A stretch of DNA of 64,000 bases, taken from assembly GCA_965153355.1 (NCBI GenBank), contig OZ231127.1, forward strand, positions 68,448,001 to 68,512,000, read 5' to 3'. The notes below the pieces were generated by a model that saw only the letters and a program-made list of their open reading frames with translations, ran no database searches and was not told the origin of the DNA. Below, in pieces: positions 21,637 to 32,527 of the stretch. The translations under genes and the position numbers were made by a program. This DNA is from Flaccisagitta enflata. Its lineage: Eukaryota > Chaetognatha > Sagittoidea > Aphragmophora. Positions within the stretch are counted from its first letter, which is position 1, and every line of letters starts with the position of its first letter.

Positions 21637-23523
21637 ATGTCATCCCACCATGTCAGCGTGACTGGAGAGGAGTGTGAGGAGGGGCTAGGAGGAGGGTACG
21701 AGTTCGATTTGGTGCAGATGGAGGATGAGGCGATGGCGCCAAGGAGGGTAGAGTCAGAGGAGGTGCCGGTGGAATATAGGAATGGGGATTTGGTGTTGCC
21801 GGGGGGTCCACAGGTGGCGGTGGCGGTGGAGAAGGATGAGGAGAGGAAGAAGAAGAGCAGGACGGAGGTGGCGGACATGGTGGGATCCTACCGGATGTGT
21901 AGAGGTTCCAACGCCTTGACAGAAGAATTTGATGAGTGGCAGTACTCGACCGAAGCGCAGAGGGACATCATGGCCTCCAACTTGGCGGCCTTGGTGTTCT
22001 TCCATGTCGGTCCGAAGCGCTACCCCAATGTGTACGTGGCCCAACTCATAAAAGTCGATGGCGAGATGGACTGGGTCCTGGTCGAAGATGCTTTCGACAT
22101 TTATAAAATTGGCCACGCGATGTGCTCTCGCCTGCGTCACCTGTCGGTGTTGTTGTGGTGTAGTCAGGGGCAGGTGAAGATGGCGATGAGGAGATACGCG
22201 AAGAAGCCGGGGGTGTGTACGGCGTACGGGCTGTGGGAGCCGGAGACGAGGGAGCCGCCGCGGTGGCCGTGTTTGCGCGGCGACTCGGCGATGGAGGAGA
22301 CGGAGGTGGTGTTGAGGTTTAAGGAGGCGGTGGCGACGGAGGACGCGAAGAAGAGGAAGGGGAAGCTGAGGATTGCGGAGTTGGATGGGTTGTTGACGGC
22401 GGAGATGGATAAGTGGAGGAAGAGAGACATGAGGTGGAATTCGAAGGGTGACGTGGGGCCGGAGAGAGCAGTTAGGATGCCTAACCAGTTGTGGGGGTGT
22501 CCTCTCCTTCCTGAGTGGCGAGGTGCAGGGGCAGTGGCGAACGTGGGGCCGGAGCCGAGGGACTTGGAAGCGGGCGACGTGGTGGTGCGAAGGCAGGGAG
22601 AAGGGGGGGAAGTCGAGGAAGAAGAGGAGGAGGGGCGGGGAGAGTGGACGAAGAAGCAGGAGAGGCAGAAGAAGAAGAATCTGAAGTTTAGAGAGAATAG
22701 GAGGAAGAGGCAGTTGGAGTATAAGGAGGAGAGAGATGGGCTGAAAGAGAAGATTGAGGAGAAGAGGAAGCAGATGGACGAGGTGAAGGCAGAGGTGGAG
22801 CGGGAGAAGAAGGAAAAGTTGGAAGAGATGCAGCGGGAGATGGAGGAGATGGAAAAGGAGATGAAGGAAAAGGCGAAGGAAAGGAAGGAGAGGGAGAAGC
22901 CCTCAAAGAAGAAGAAGAAGCAGGAGGAGGAGGGTGCAGCCGGAGGTGCTCCTGAGGTCACCTTAAAGGCTGACCCACCCAAATCATCGTCTTCATCTTC
23001 TAAGAAGGGCAAAGGGAAGCACGCGGAGGGGGGGAAGGCGATGGCTGCTGCTTCGGCGGCAGATCCATCCATCTCTCCACCGGTGTCATCCCCCAACCCT
23101 TCTAACAATGTACGACAATCTGGTCGTGGATCTGGCCGTGGTAATGGCCGCGGCCGTGGAGGCTGGCGCCGCGACCACGGCGGATTTCGGCCCAACCAGA
23201 CTCTTGATGATGAGGACTTGTCGCGACGCTATAGGGAGGCGACCCCCTTCCTTCCCAACGCGTCCTTTTCTGCCTCCACATCGAGTTTTGAGGATTTTTT
23301 CCGCGGGGTTTGTCTCCTCGGGCGGACTGCGGCGACGGAAGCGATGGTACCCGTTGCCACCTCATCGCCGTCAGCGCCTCGACCTCGACACCATGGACGC
23401 GGTGGCCAGCGTCAAGGGCATCAGCAGCAGCAGCGGTATCAGCAGCCGCCTGCCGCCGATCCTGACGCGCAGCGCGGTCCGCAGCCACAGGGACAGCGTG
23501 GCGCGGCGCCTTCGCGTCGCTAG
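21637..23523 (+). CDS. Intact 628-aa frame between BEL pol and the 3' LTR
   Basis: An uninterrupted reading frame starting MSSHHVSVTG. It is open for 76 further codons upstream, but no better start is seen there. Layout: an acidic N-terminus; a compact, possibly folded part (residues about 80-200, with EFDEWQYST and YPNVYVAQLIKVDGEMDWVL); a very charged Glu/Lys/Arg predicted coiled coil (about 336-431); a Lys/Ser-rich stretch; an RG-rich box (about 495-516); and a Gln/Pro-rich tail. There is no signal peptide or membrane segment, so it is not an obvious envelope gene. Its position suggests an accessory frame of the retroelement, and the RG box suggests nucleic-acid binding. I do not recognise the family. 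It is strikingly intact beside a ruined pol. Confidence 0.65.
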   Translation: MSSHHVSVTGEECEEGLGGGYEFDLVQMEDEAMAPRRVESEEVPVEYRNGDLVLPGGPQVAVAVEKDEERKKKSRTEVADMVGSYRMCRGSNALTEEFDEWQYSTEAQRDIMASNLAALVFFHVGPKRYPNVYVAQLIKVDGEMDWVLVEDAFDIYKIGHAMCSRLRHLSVLLWCSQGQVKMAMRRYAKKPGVCTAYGLWEPETREPPRWPCLRGDSAMEETEVVLRFKEAVATEDAKKRKGKLRIAELDGLLTAEMDKWRKRDMRWNSKGDVGPERAVRMPNQLWGCPLLPEWRGAGAVANVGPEPRDLEAGDVVVRRQGEGGEVEEEEEEGRGEWTKKQERQKKKNLKFRENRRKRQLEYKEERDGLKEKIEEKRKQMDEVKAEVEREKKEKLEEMQREMEEMEKEMKEKAKERKEREKPSKKKKKQEEEGAAGGAPEVTLKADPPKSSSSSSKKGKGKHAEGGKAMAAASAADPSISPPVSSPNPSNNVRQSGRGSGRGNGRGRGGWRRDHGGFRPNQTLDDEDLSRRYREATPFLPNASFSASTSSFEDFFRGVCLLGRTAATEAMVPVATSSPSAPRPRHHGRGGQRQGHQQQQRYQQPPAADPDAQRGPQPQGQRGAAPSRR

Positions 23524-23656
23524 GCGCGTCTTGCGCCGCTCCTTTCGCCGTCCGTTCGTCCGCTCATTCAGGTGACTTGATCCTTGGTCTCTCCTCGATT
23601 TTTTTTTTGAGGCGGGACGGTGTGACTAGGTTGGAATGGGATTCCAACGGGGGGAC

Positions 23657-24207
23657 TGTGGAATATCGTTGATATTTTGGCATTTGGCGCCTTTGTACTG
23701 CGATCTATTTCATTGTCCTTTCGTTGGCGTTGCTATTCATTTGCTTGTGTTGATATATTTGATTATCTGGATGCATTCTTTCTTTCAGTTAATCAGTGTA
23801 TTTTAACAAGCAATTCAACCTGGAAGCACTTTGGGGATTACAGTGGAACCTGTGGTGAGTGTACTTGGCTACATTTGTTGACAATTGATTGAATTGATTG
23901 AGGTAGTTATTGATGATACACTCTAGCTAGTTAGTTGTAGATATTAACCAATCCTTTCCCCCCTCTCTCTTCTGTTTCTCCCTCTTTCTCTTTCTGTACA
24001 TAATAGTTTAAATACACTTTCTTACCTAGTTATTAGAGATAGCATCCACAGACTGACGATGGGATCAGCGCCACCGGAAGTGACGTTATCGGCGTGATTG
24101 GCGTAGCGATGGCGTGCTCAAACCGGAAGTGGCGTCTTCTATCGGAAGTTACGTGGACGGCGAGATCCTGACGACGGTACGAGACAATTTTCTACGGTTC
24201 TTTACAT
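23657..24207 (+). repeat. 3' LTR of the BEL/Pao element (551 bp)
   Basis: Preceded by a purine-rich tract (CAACGGGGGGAC). Begins TGTGGAATATCG and ends TTCTTTACA, giving TG...CA ends. It contains TTTAAATACACTTTC near 24006, which may be the poly(A) region. No 5' partner is in the window. Its right end abuts a 20-bp minisatellite, so insertion next to or into that array is likely. Confidence 0.7.
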
Positions 24208-24590
24208 CCCAGCCTCGAGGCCCAAATCCCAGCCTCGAGGCCCAAATCCCAGCCTCGAGGCCCAAATCCCAGCTCGAGGCCCAAATCCCAGCCTCGAGGC
24301 CCAAATCCCAGCCTCGAGGCCCAAATCCCAGCCTCAAGGCCCAAATCCCAGCCTCAAGGCCCAAATCCCAGCCTCAAGGCCCAAATCCCAGCCTCAAGGC
24401 CCAAATCCCAGTCTCAAGGCTCAAATCTCAGCCTCGAAGCTCAAATCCCAGCTTCAAGGCCCCAATTCCAGCCTCCAGGCTCAAATAAAAACAGCATAGG
24501 TCATCGGCTCCTTCGGGGCCGCTGCCCCTCTCACCACCTCACACCCTCATACACTCACTTAGGGGCAACGGGTACCGCTGACCATCTAAC
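24208..24590 (+). repeat. 20-bp minisatellite and GCTGCCC element end
   Basis: About 14 units of TCCCAGCCTCGAGGCCCAAA (variants with TCAAGG), then ACAGCATAGGTCATCGG and GGGGCCGCTGCCCC. The same order occurs at 31670-32180, so this is the right half of that family. Confidence 0.85.
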
Positions 24591-24608
24591 GCTTTTGCGA
24601 CTATTTTC

Positions 24609-25177
<569 letters not shown>

Positions 25178-25446
25178 AAAGCCTGTACTATACTACGTCT
25201 ACAGGTGAATGTTCGTGGATAGCATAACTTGAAAATCAACGTTCACCTGGTTTAGTCCAATTTCATCTTTGTTTTGTCCTCTCTGTAGAATTACAAAATA
25301 CTTTTTGAGGTGGTTCAATTTTGCGTTTTGCATTTTGCATTTTACATATTTGTGCAAAACCAAATGCACTCAACCGTTATATAACATGAGTAACATAAGG
25401 CTGGCGAATCGTCATCGCAAGCAGCTAAGCACCGGTAGTAGAACTA

Positions 25447-25882
25447 ATACAAAAACTTGTAATTTCATGATGGAGCATACAGTGCAAATGCAGAACAGAA
25501 GTTTGCCTGAATTTTCGAATCCACTTTGGGGGTACTCATGTCCAACTCGATGATGTCTTTTGTTTTACTAACTTTCTAAGCGGGTTTTTTTTTTAGGGTT
25601 AGGGGTAGGGTTAGGGTTAGGGTTAGGGCTCGGGGTGGGTTTAGGGTTAGGGTTAGGGTCAGGACGAGCGTTGGGGGCTAGGTGAGAGGTGGGTTAAATA
25701 CATTTCAACCTGAATCTACTCGAATTAAAGCTTCGATAAAAACAAAAGATAAGTATCGTCTCAGACATTTCTACCACTTTGGGAAACATCATCAATTTTC
25801 CAAAGTGGATTCGAAAATTTAGGCAAACTTCTGTTCTGCATTTGCACTGTATGCTCCATCATGAAATTACAAGTTTTTGTAT
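25447..25882. repeat. 83-bp inverted repeat enclosing interstitial TTAGGG repeats
   Basis: 25447-25529 and 25800-25882 are inverse copies differing at one of 83 positions. Between them, at 25596-25660, lie about ten TTAGGG or near-TTAGGG units. No coding frame. See findings. Confidence 0.85.
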
Positions 25883-26077
25883 GAATAACATGACACCTTT
25901 TTAACAGTTCCTTCACCTCTCTCCATTTTATCGGAAGGCAATTAGCCAAATGTTATTATCGAAGGCAATTTGCCAGATGTAATCATTTTTTCTGCGCATT
26001 ATTCTTGTCAAAATCAATCATCTTTCGACGCCGATTGATAATTTGTTGACAAACTTATACAACATGCAATTCCAAAA

Positions 26078-26156
26078 GAGGCTTTGTCCGTCCGTTGATT
26101 CGTCTATCCATGCGTCGGTCCGTGATGATCGAGTCAAAAAGTGTGAAAACGCGCAT
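26078..26156 (+). repeat. Hairpin-bounded short repeat, partial
   Basis: Contains AGAGGCTTTGTCCGTCCG, the GTCGGTCC run, GATCGAGTC and AAACGCGCATT; both terminal stems are lost. Confidence 0.6.
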
Positions 26157-26934
26157 TAATGATGCTGTAGTAATGATTGTCTGCGTGTGTGAGTGAGCAT
26201 GGGGTGTGGGAGGGTATGGTAATAGAGCCAATCTTTCAGTTGCAGTTGAACCCCGCAATAAAGGATATCATGGCACCAATCAATTATACATCTGAAATAA
26301 TGAACCTCACTCTTTTAATTGCTTTGTTTACTTTTTTCTATTTTCGGTCCTGGCTTTGGAATACTCAAAATACTTGCCTGAATAGTAGGGTGGCTTAAAG
26401 TGGTGCCATTTTCAAACCTCATGACGCCCGCGGAGAAAATAAGACCATTTCCATTGTAGATGAGAATTCCCAAATCTGAAGGTGATTGGTTAAACTTTGC
26501 TCATACCCGCCACCCCCCCCTAATTTGAGAGATGGTGCATTCTCTAATGATTCCTATTTCAAGTGGTTGCTTTAAAAGCTCATAGCTCCCAAACGAATTG
26601 AGCTACTGACCTCATCTTGGGCTCATTTTAAAGAGCAGACAAAGCTCTTTAAAATGAGCCTAAGTTGAAGTCTGTTGCTCAATCTATTTAGGAGCGAGAG
26701 TCTTCCAAAGTTGATGCTTCGTTTGAAAAAAAAGATGCATTTACCCCTCTCTTTGTAGACCTGTACCTTCTAAACAAATTGAGCTACTGACCTGAACTTG
26801 GGCTCATTTTAAAGAGCAGACAAAGTTCTTTAAAATGAGCCTAAATTGAAGTGTGTAGCTTGATTCGTTTTGGAGCGAGTCTTCCAAAGTTGACGTTCTT
26901 TAAAGAACAAGTGATGTGGTGTCACAATATTGTT

Positions 26935-27083
26935 GCAGATGGTTGGGCAGGGGCATCCAACCCCCAGACTCACCAAAGCCCCACCCCTCAACCCCCCTCA
27001 CATACTTATATAAATGCCCGTTTTTGACTCAAGCGTGACAGACGGACAAAGCCCCTTATAGAGTTGCATGTTTACGATTAATA
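26935..27083 (-). repeat. Hairpin-bounded short repeat, diverged copy
   Basis: Has GATGGTTGGGCAGGGGC, GACGGACAAAGCCCCTTATAGA and TTGCATGTTTACGA. Nested inside the 26385-30625 element. Confidence 0.6.
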
Positions 27084-27317
27084 GGAAAGCTTTCAACTTA
27101 GACACGCATCTATTGGAATACTAGCTTTCATTATAACAGGAATCGCAGGAATTCAAATACAAACTCCAAAACATTACAAAACAAATACGAAAGAAGCCTT
27201 TAGTTGGATGCCGATTTTTCGCTTCCTGATGAATCACTCAAATTAGTCCATCTTGTCTTGCCGCCGACGTTGTTGTGGCTGCAACACTTGACATGTCACG
27301 GATTATTCCTTCTGTTG

Positions 27318-27672
27318 TGACCGAATTGCTGCTGATGTCCAAATGTCACTTCTCACCAATGAATTCTCTTAATTGATCTTCTGTCTTCGACTTGGTGAAT
27401 GGTGGTTCATAAATCAAAATGTTCTCTGATTCTCCTTTGAATTCGATATAATCGTTTGCACCATAATTTGGCGCTGGCTTTATGAAAACTCTCTGTCTTT
27501 TGAATGTGCATTTTTTTCTTTCTTCAACCTCAGCTGCTCTTCTTCTGCCAGCTTTTTTGTACGCTCGTCATGCCTTATCCTCAGAATTTGCTCAACTGCT
27601 TGTGATCTTATCTCTTGTCTTGAATCTGCTACTGCCGCAAGGAGGACATACTCTGGATCAGACATACACATT
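27318..27672 (-). pseudogene. Fragment of an uncharacterised transposon-associated protein
   Basis: Two minus-strand frames follow one another. 27483-27672 reads SDPEYVLLAAVADSRQEI and RSQAVEQILRIRHDERTKKL; after a frameshift near 27483, a second frame reads KPAPNYGANDYIEFKG and IYEPPFTKSKTEDQLREFI. From memory, this order (an IR..A..RI helix, then N..A..Y..., then EPP) matches a family of unannotated repetitive proteins in invertebrate genomes; I am not certain. Broken and truncated, so a pseudogene. Confidence 0.45.
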
Positions 27673-27763
27673 ATGGAGGAGCGGGGAGCGCCGCTCCTCG
27701 GAAGGGGTGGAAGCTTGTCGGAAAGAGAGGGAAGGGAAGGAAGGAAGGAAGAGAGGGAAAAAA

Positions 27764-27765
<2 letters not shown>

Positions 27766-27822
<57 letters not shown>
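27766..27822. repeat. (GAAA)n microsatellite
   Basis: Pure GAAA repeats next to the pseudogene fragment. Confidence 0.9.
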
Positions 27823-27826
<4 letters not shown>

Positions 27827-28012
27827 GAAAAGAATAAAGATTAAAGAAAAAAAGGGAGGAAAAAAGAAACATGCTGATGGGTTGATTAAAGACACAATTG
27901 ACATGATGCACGGTGCAGGAAAATGGCACTGTGCATAGCTCTGCAGCTTCAAAACTCAAATTTTATCTCATCTCAGAGGCTGTTGATTCACTTCAAAATG
28001 TCAACCCCACTT

Positions 28013-28960
28013 GATTAGGTGTAGAACTGTTAGGGCTTGAAAAAGTATTACTTGTCGCGTGAAACAGTACTAAATTTGAATTCAACTGCGTGTAAGATAG
28101 TGCCGCTACGACCAAACCCCAGCATCAACATTATCGGTAGTGGATTCTATTGAAAGGGCTTGAAAACCTGATTTGGATTCCAATGAAAAAACAACAGATC
28201 AAAGCAACTACGATTTTTAGTCGCGGACATGCGACTCTACACCTTGCCGTGTCGGTCGGTTGGTAGGTCCGTCCGTCCGTCACATTGTTAAATTCCGGGC
28301 AGTTTTCGCTTTACTGCTCCTGCCCAACTGTCCGCGACTGTCCTGCCGTGTATCCGGCCTTGTTGATATCGATATTACTGACATGATGTTTCACACAATT
28401 TTCTTTTCTTGCGCTCAGAGTTAAAGTCCAGGGACGTAAAGGTCAACTAAAGCGCGGACATTCAAATTGTTTTTTAATCAAAAGCATTTCATGTATAAAA
28501 TGGTCAATTTTTTTTTCAACAATATTATTCATCAGGTTTGGAAGATATTTCAATTTTCTTTCTAGATCTATTTCCTTACTCGGATGAACATGTATGTAAA
28601 GTGATTTTTAAGGTGCAATTTTCCTTGTCATTGTTGCTATCTCACTATGCAGTAACGAGTTACGCACAAGCGTTATCTCTTTCCAAAACATTTTCTTCCA
28701 CGGCGCCAAATTGGGTGACACAGCCTGCTGCATACAGCCAGGGTCACCTAAGGTGAAGTAGTGAAGTTCCTGCGCATCTGTGTATCTGTGTATCTGTCTG
28801 TCCCTTTATTTGTCGGTTTTAGTAAGTTTTTCTCTCTTCCTTGGCGCGCAATGATACATTGGAAGGTCAACTCTGACTTTGAAAAAATTTCAGTGGAAGC
28901 GAGTTCTAAAAGAAAGTCGTAGGATAAGTGTTACTTTTTTTTCTTATTTTTTTAGTAAGA
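28013..28960 (+). repeat. Diverged dispersed repeat, inverted copy at 38220-38985
   Basis: Shared wording in reverse orientation includes GCGCTCAGAGTTAAAGTCC, TTACTCGGATGAA and GTCGTAGGATAAGTGTTAC. About 0.8-0.95 kb. It carries the hairpin-family copy at 28216-28363, which the other copy lacks, so that insertion is younger. Confidence 0.7.
28216..28363 (+). repeat. Hairpin-bounded short repeat, full copy (second subfamily)
   Basis: Starts AGTCGCGGACATGCGACT, then CTCTACACCTTGCCGTGTCG (instead of CTCTATAAGAGGC), CCCAACTGTCCGCGACTG, and ends TGCCGTGTATCCGGCC then TTGTT. Confidence 0.9.
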
Positions 28961-29561
28961 AAAGTATGTAAAACATCGAAACCAGTGATGCTGGACATTT
29001 TTTATTTCCACCGTTTATTCAGCGTCCTCATTTTGCCTAGATTCCTGAAATTGAATTATGAGCGAGCTTTCTTAACCCCGCTGTCTTCGCCTCCTAGAAC
29101 TGTAATTTTATGTCTTAAAATGAAAAAAAGTGCTTCACTAGAGCGCATGCCAAGGTACTGGGCAAAATCATGCCATATAGTTTTACTGAAGCTGCCTTTT
29201 TGCCAACATTGAAATAACTACAAAATCTCTCATGGGACAGCATATTGTATGCCTTATAGGCTGGCATGGCTTATAAGCGGGTTCGCTCTAGCGGTGCTCC
29301 ACTGTATTTTGATTGCTTAAAGACAGAAAATAGTTAGAAAATCATGTCGGAAACTTTGAGGTTGAAATCCCTGCCCCTCGGAAGGTTTGAAAGATGTGTA
29401 TGTCTGCTCTGGATGTAGCCAATATGTTCCGTTCTCAAAAATGGGCTAGACTATATTCTGCGTCTTCTCGTCAGACTCGTTGCACTCGTTGCAACGGCAA
29501 TCCATTCTGCTTAAGAGTTCCATAACTCGGTGTCTCTTCATCAGTGTAAACATGCGTGTGC

Positions 29562-29582
29562 TTGTGTGTGTGTGTGTGTGTG

Positions 29583-29667
<85 letters not shown>
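29562..29667. repeat. (GT)n microsatellite
   Basis: About 100 bp of GT with one TTTT interruption near 29582. Confidence 0.95.
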
Positions 29668-29673
<6 letters not shown>

Positions 29674-29711
29674 CTTGCGTTTATGTGACACAAGCTTTTA
29701 GAAGGATTGTA

Positions 29712-30087
29712 CAGTAGATTCTGTCTAAAGTTGAGATAACAGGGGTGAGCACAATAGAGAGAAAAATTAAGCTACAGAAGTGAGATTTAAAGTATAAACA
29801 AATAATAACTTACTTTATCATTTATTACAGACAGTTATCATGGAAACATATCTTTATATACTCATGCAGAAATCTTGTACAGAAAATATATAATCAAATA
29901 ATCAAATCAAATATATAATCAAATACATTATAACTTTTTTATATCTTATAGAAATATTGTTTGTTTGGTTTTTTTACACCATTTTAATGTTATTTTTATA
30001 CTACCAATTTTTTTTTCTCATTTTTCATTTTTGTTTATTTTTTTATTATGCGCCCCCCATTATCTCATGTCCAGACAGAATTTACAG
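29712..30087. mobile_element. Small TA-flanked inverted-repeat element (376 bp)
   Basis: The left end CAGTAGATTCTGTCT and the right end CCAGACAGAATTTACAG are inverted with a one-base shift. TA lies on both sides, and the inner GAGATAACAGGGG pairs with CCCCATTATCTC. Nested inside the 26385-30625 element. Confidence 0.6.
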
Positions 30088-30639
30088 TATGCTTTTCTTA
30101 TAATAACGTAATAACATAAACTTTGGAAGACTGTTGCCCCCAAATTGAGTTAAAGACTTCAATTTGGGCTCATTTAAAAGAGCTCTTTCTGTTCTTTAAA
30201 ATGAGCCCAAATTGAGGTCAGCAGCTCAATTCGTTTCAAAGTTATAGGCCCACAAAGAGAGGGGTAAATGCTTCTTTTTCTTAAAAAAAGCATTAACTTT
30301 GAAAGAATGTCGCTCCTAGACGAATGAGCTACCGACTTCAACTTGGGCTCATTTTAAAGAGCTTTGTCTGCTCTTTAAAATGAGCCCAAGTTGAGGTCTC
30401 TAGCTCAATTCGTTTGGGAGCTATGATCTTTTAAAGTAACCTGTTCAAACAGGGATTGCTAGAAACGCCACCATGGCTCAAATCTAGGGGGGGGGGGTGG
30501 CGGGTATGAGCAAAGTTTATCCGATCACCCCCAAATTTGGGAATTCTCATCTATGATGGAAATGGTCTCATTTTCTCCGCGGGCGTCATCAGATTTGAAA
30601 ATGACACCACTTTAAGCCACCCTACTGAATAGGCTATCA

Positions 30640-31250
30640 AAAAGAATTCCAGTTGAGCAGTTGACATACCTTTCTCAGTTCAGAAGAAGAAGAAAATGAT
30701 TTTGAAAGAAAAATCTAATCTTGGCAAAGCTTAGACATTATGAGCTTCACCTACGCAACACGTGTTCCAGATGAGGTTTTTCCTATGGTCGAGTTTTTTT
30801 GATACAAGTATGAAAATTCAAAGAAATAGACATGAAGAGACTAAATTCTTATATCCATAACAGGCGGATTTTTTTCACCGTTATTACGAGGTGTAAAAAC
30901 ACTGAAAATGACAAGATCATGAGTGACATCGACCGGCAACGTCCAAAGATGACATCGACAACGTACATAAAAAGACCTGAGAACGTCGTCATTGGTTCAT
31001 CGTTGTGATTTTTTTTAACTGAGAAAAGAGATAAACATCGATAACGTATATCTAGTAATGATAATAGTAGTATCAGCTTGATAGATCTCGTTATTTCATC
31101 TGAGAGGATAATGGAAATGACACTAATATCATTTATCTCGCGAGCATTGATTTTCCCGGGGAAGATTTTCCGATTACCGTATTTCCTCTAATTAGCGCCC
31201 CCCCCCCCCCTACTCTATTGTGAAAAAGATTTGGCAAGTTTTCAATATGC
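30640..31250. other. Intergenic, no feature recognised
   Basis: AT-rich sequence with no supported exon. CCGTATTTCCTCTAATTAGC followed by a C-run at 31179-31210 may be an unpaired element end. Confidence 0.45.
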
Positions 31251-31255
31251 TTTTT

Positions 31256-31543
31256 GGGCAGCGACCCCAAAGGGGACAAAGTCCTGTAGAACTTTTCGTT
31301 CGTTCGTCTGTTCGTGTGTTTGTTTGTCCCCCCCTCATCAGGCCCTGTCAGGCCTCAAATATGGCCTCTCAGGCCTCAAATATGGCCTCTCAGGCCTCAA
31401 ATCCAGCCTCTCAGGCCTTACATCAGCCTTCTTAGACCTTGAGCCTTCAATCAGCCCTCTATAGCATCTCATCCACTTCAGGCAGGACGAACGAAAGTCC
31501 CCCTGTGTTCTACAGGACTTTGTCCCCTTTGGGGCCGCTGCCC
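31256..31543. mobile_element. GGGCAGC...GCTGCCC element with internal minisatellite
   Basis: Inverted ends of 37 bp (31256-31292 and 31507-31543), starting GGGCAGCGACCCCAAAGG and continuing GGACAAAGTCCTGTAGAAC, with one or two mismatches. Between them are about five units of CTCAGGCCTCAAATATGGC. Confidence 0.75.
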
Positions 31544-31666
31544 TGCTACCCCTCGCTCCAATTTACAATCACTCAAAGCAGGGCAACGGGTATCGCTGAC
31601 CATATATTGCCCTTGGGCGACCTGTTATTTTATTTAATATTTCTTTAAAATACAATTTTTTTACTT

Positions 31667-32180
31667 TTTGGGCAGCAGCCCCAATCCTAGTCCTAGTCCT
31701 AGTCTCAAGGCCCAAATCCTAGCCTTGGGGCTCAAATCCCAGCCCCAAAGCTCAAATCTGAGCCTCAAGGCTCAAATCCCAGCCTCAAAGCTCAACTCCC
31801 ATTCTTGAGGCTCAAATCCCAGCCTTGAGGCTCAAATCCAGCCTCGAGGCTCAAATCTCAGCCTTGAGGCTCAAATCCCAGCCTCAAGGCTCAAACCCAA
31901 GCCTCAAAGCTCAAATCCCAGTCTCTAGGCTCAAATTCCAGTCTCCAGGCTCAAATCCCAGCCTCAAGGCTCAAATGCTAGCCTCGAGGCCCAAATCCTG
32001 GTCTTGAGGCCCAAATCCCAGCCTTGAGGCTCAAATATCAGCTTGAGGCTCTAATCCCAGCTCCAAGGCTCAAATCCCAGCTGCAAGGCTCATATCCCAG
32101 CCTCCAGGCCCTAATTCCAGCCTAAAAGCTCAAATAAAAACAGCATAGGTCATCGGCCCCTTTGGGGCCGCTGCTCCTCT
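31667..32180. mobile_element. Second GGGCAGC...GCTGCCC element with 20-bp minisatellite
   Basis: Starts GGGCAGCAGCCCCAATCC and ends TTTGGGGCCGCTGCTCC. It is filled by about 20 variants of CAAATCCCAGCCTCAAGGCT. The array after the BEL LTR (24208-24590) has the same unit and the same right end. Confidence 0.8.
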
Positions 32181-32208
32181 AACCATCTCACACCTACATA
32201 CTCTCTCT

Positions 32209-32327
<119 letters not shown>

Positions 32328-32482
32328 GAATCGACGACGTATCACGGTTCCGACGAAGAGTCAGGGTATGACGTTTTCATCGTTGTTTTCATCACCGTCA
32401 TTCTTCTCACCGACGCCCTTATCTTGTGCCGCGTCTTAGTCTCTTTCGGCAAGGACTATCCTCGTTGGAAAGAGTACGAGCG

Positions 32483-32527
<45 letters not shown>

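Larger units (their letters stand above)
26385..30625. mobile_element. 4.2-kb inverted-repeat element with TGAATA target duplication
   Basis: The left end GTAGGGTGGCTTAAAG and the right end CTTTAAGCCACCCTAC are perfect inverses. The inverted arms extend about 510 bp (26385-26900 and 30113-30625). TGAATA directly flanks both ends (26379-26384 and 30626-30631). Each arm holds internal hairpins of TTGGGCTCATTTTAAAGAGC with its inverse. The interior has nested repeats and a protein pseudogene but no recognisable transposase. Probably a non-autonomous DNA transposon that has collected other elements. Confidence 0.75.

Noticed and set aside
22164-23195. 343-codon frame antisense to the 628-aa frame
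   Set aside because: Mirror of a purine-rich coding strand (Ser/Phe/Leu-rich shadow); no splice or start context.
24114-24488. Frame reading repeated ASRPKSQ
   Set aside because: A 20-bp minisatellite read through; not a gene.
25596-25660. A true telomere
   Set aside because: Only about ten imperfect units, with unique sequence continuing on both sides.
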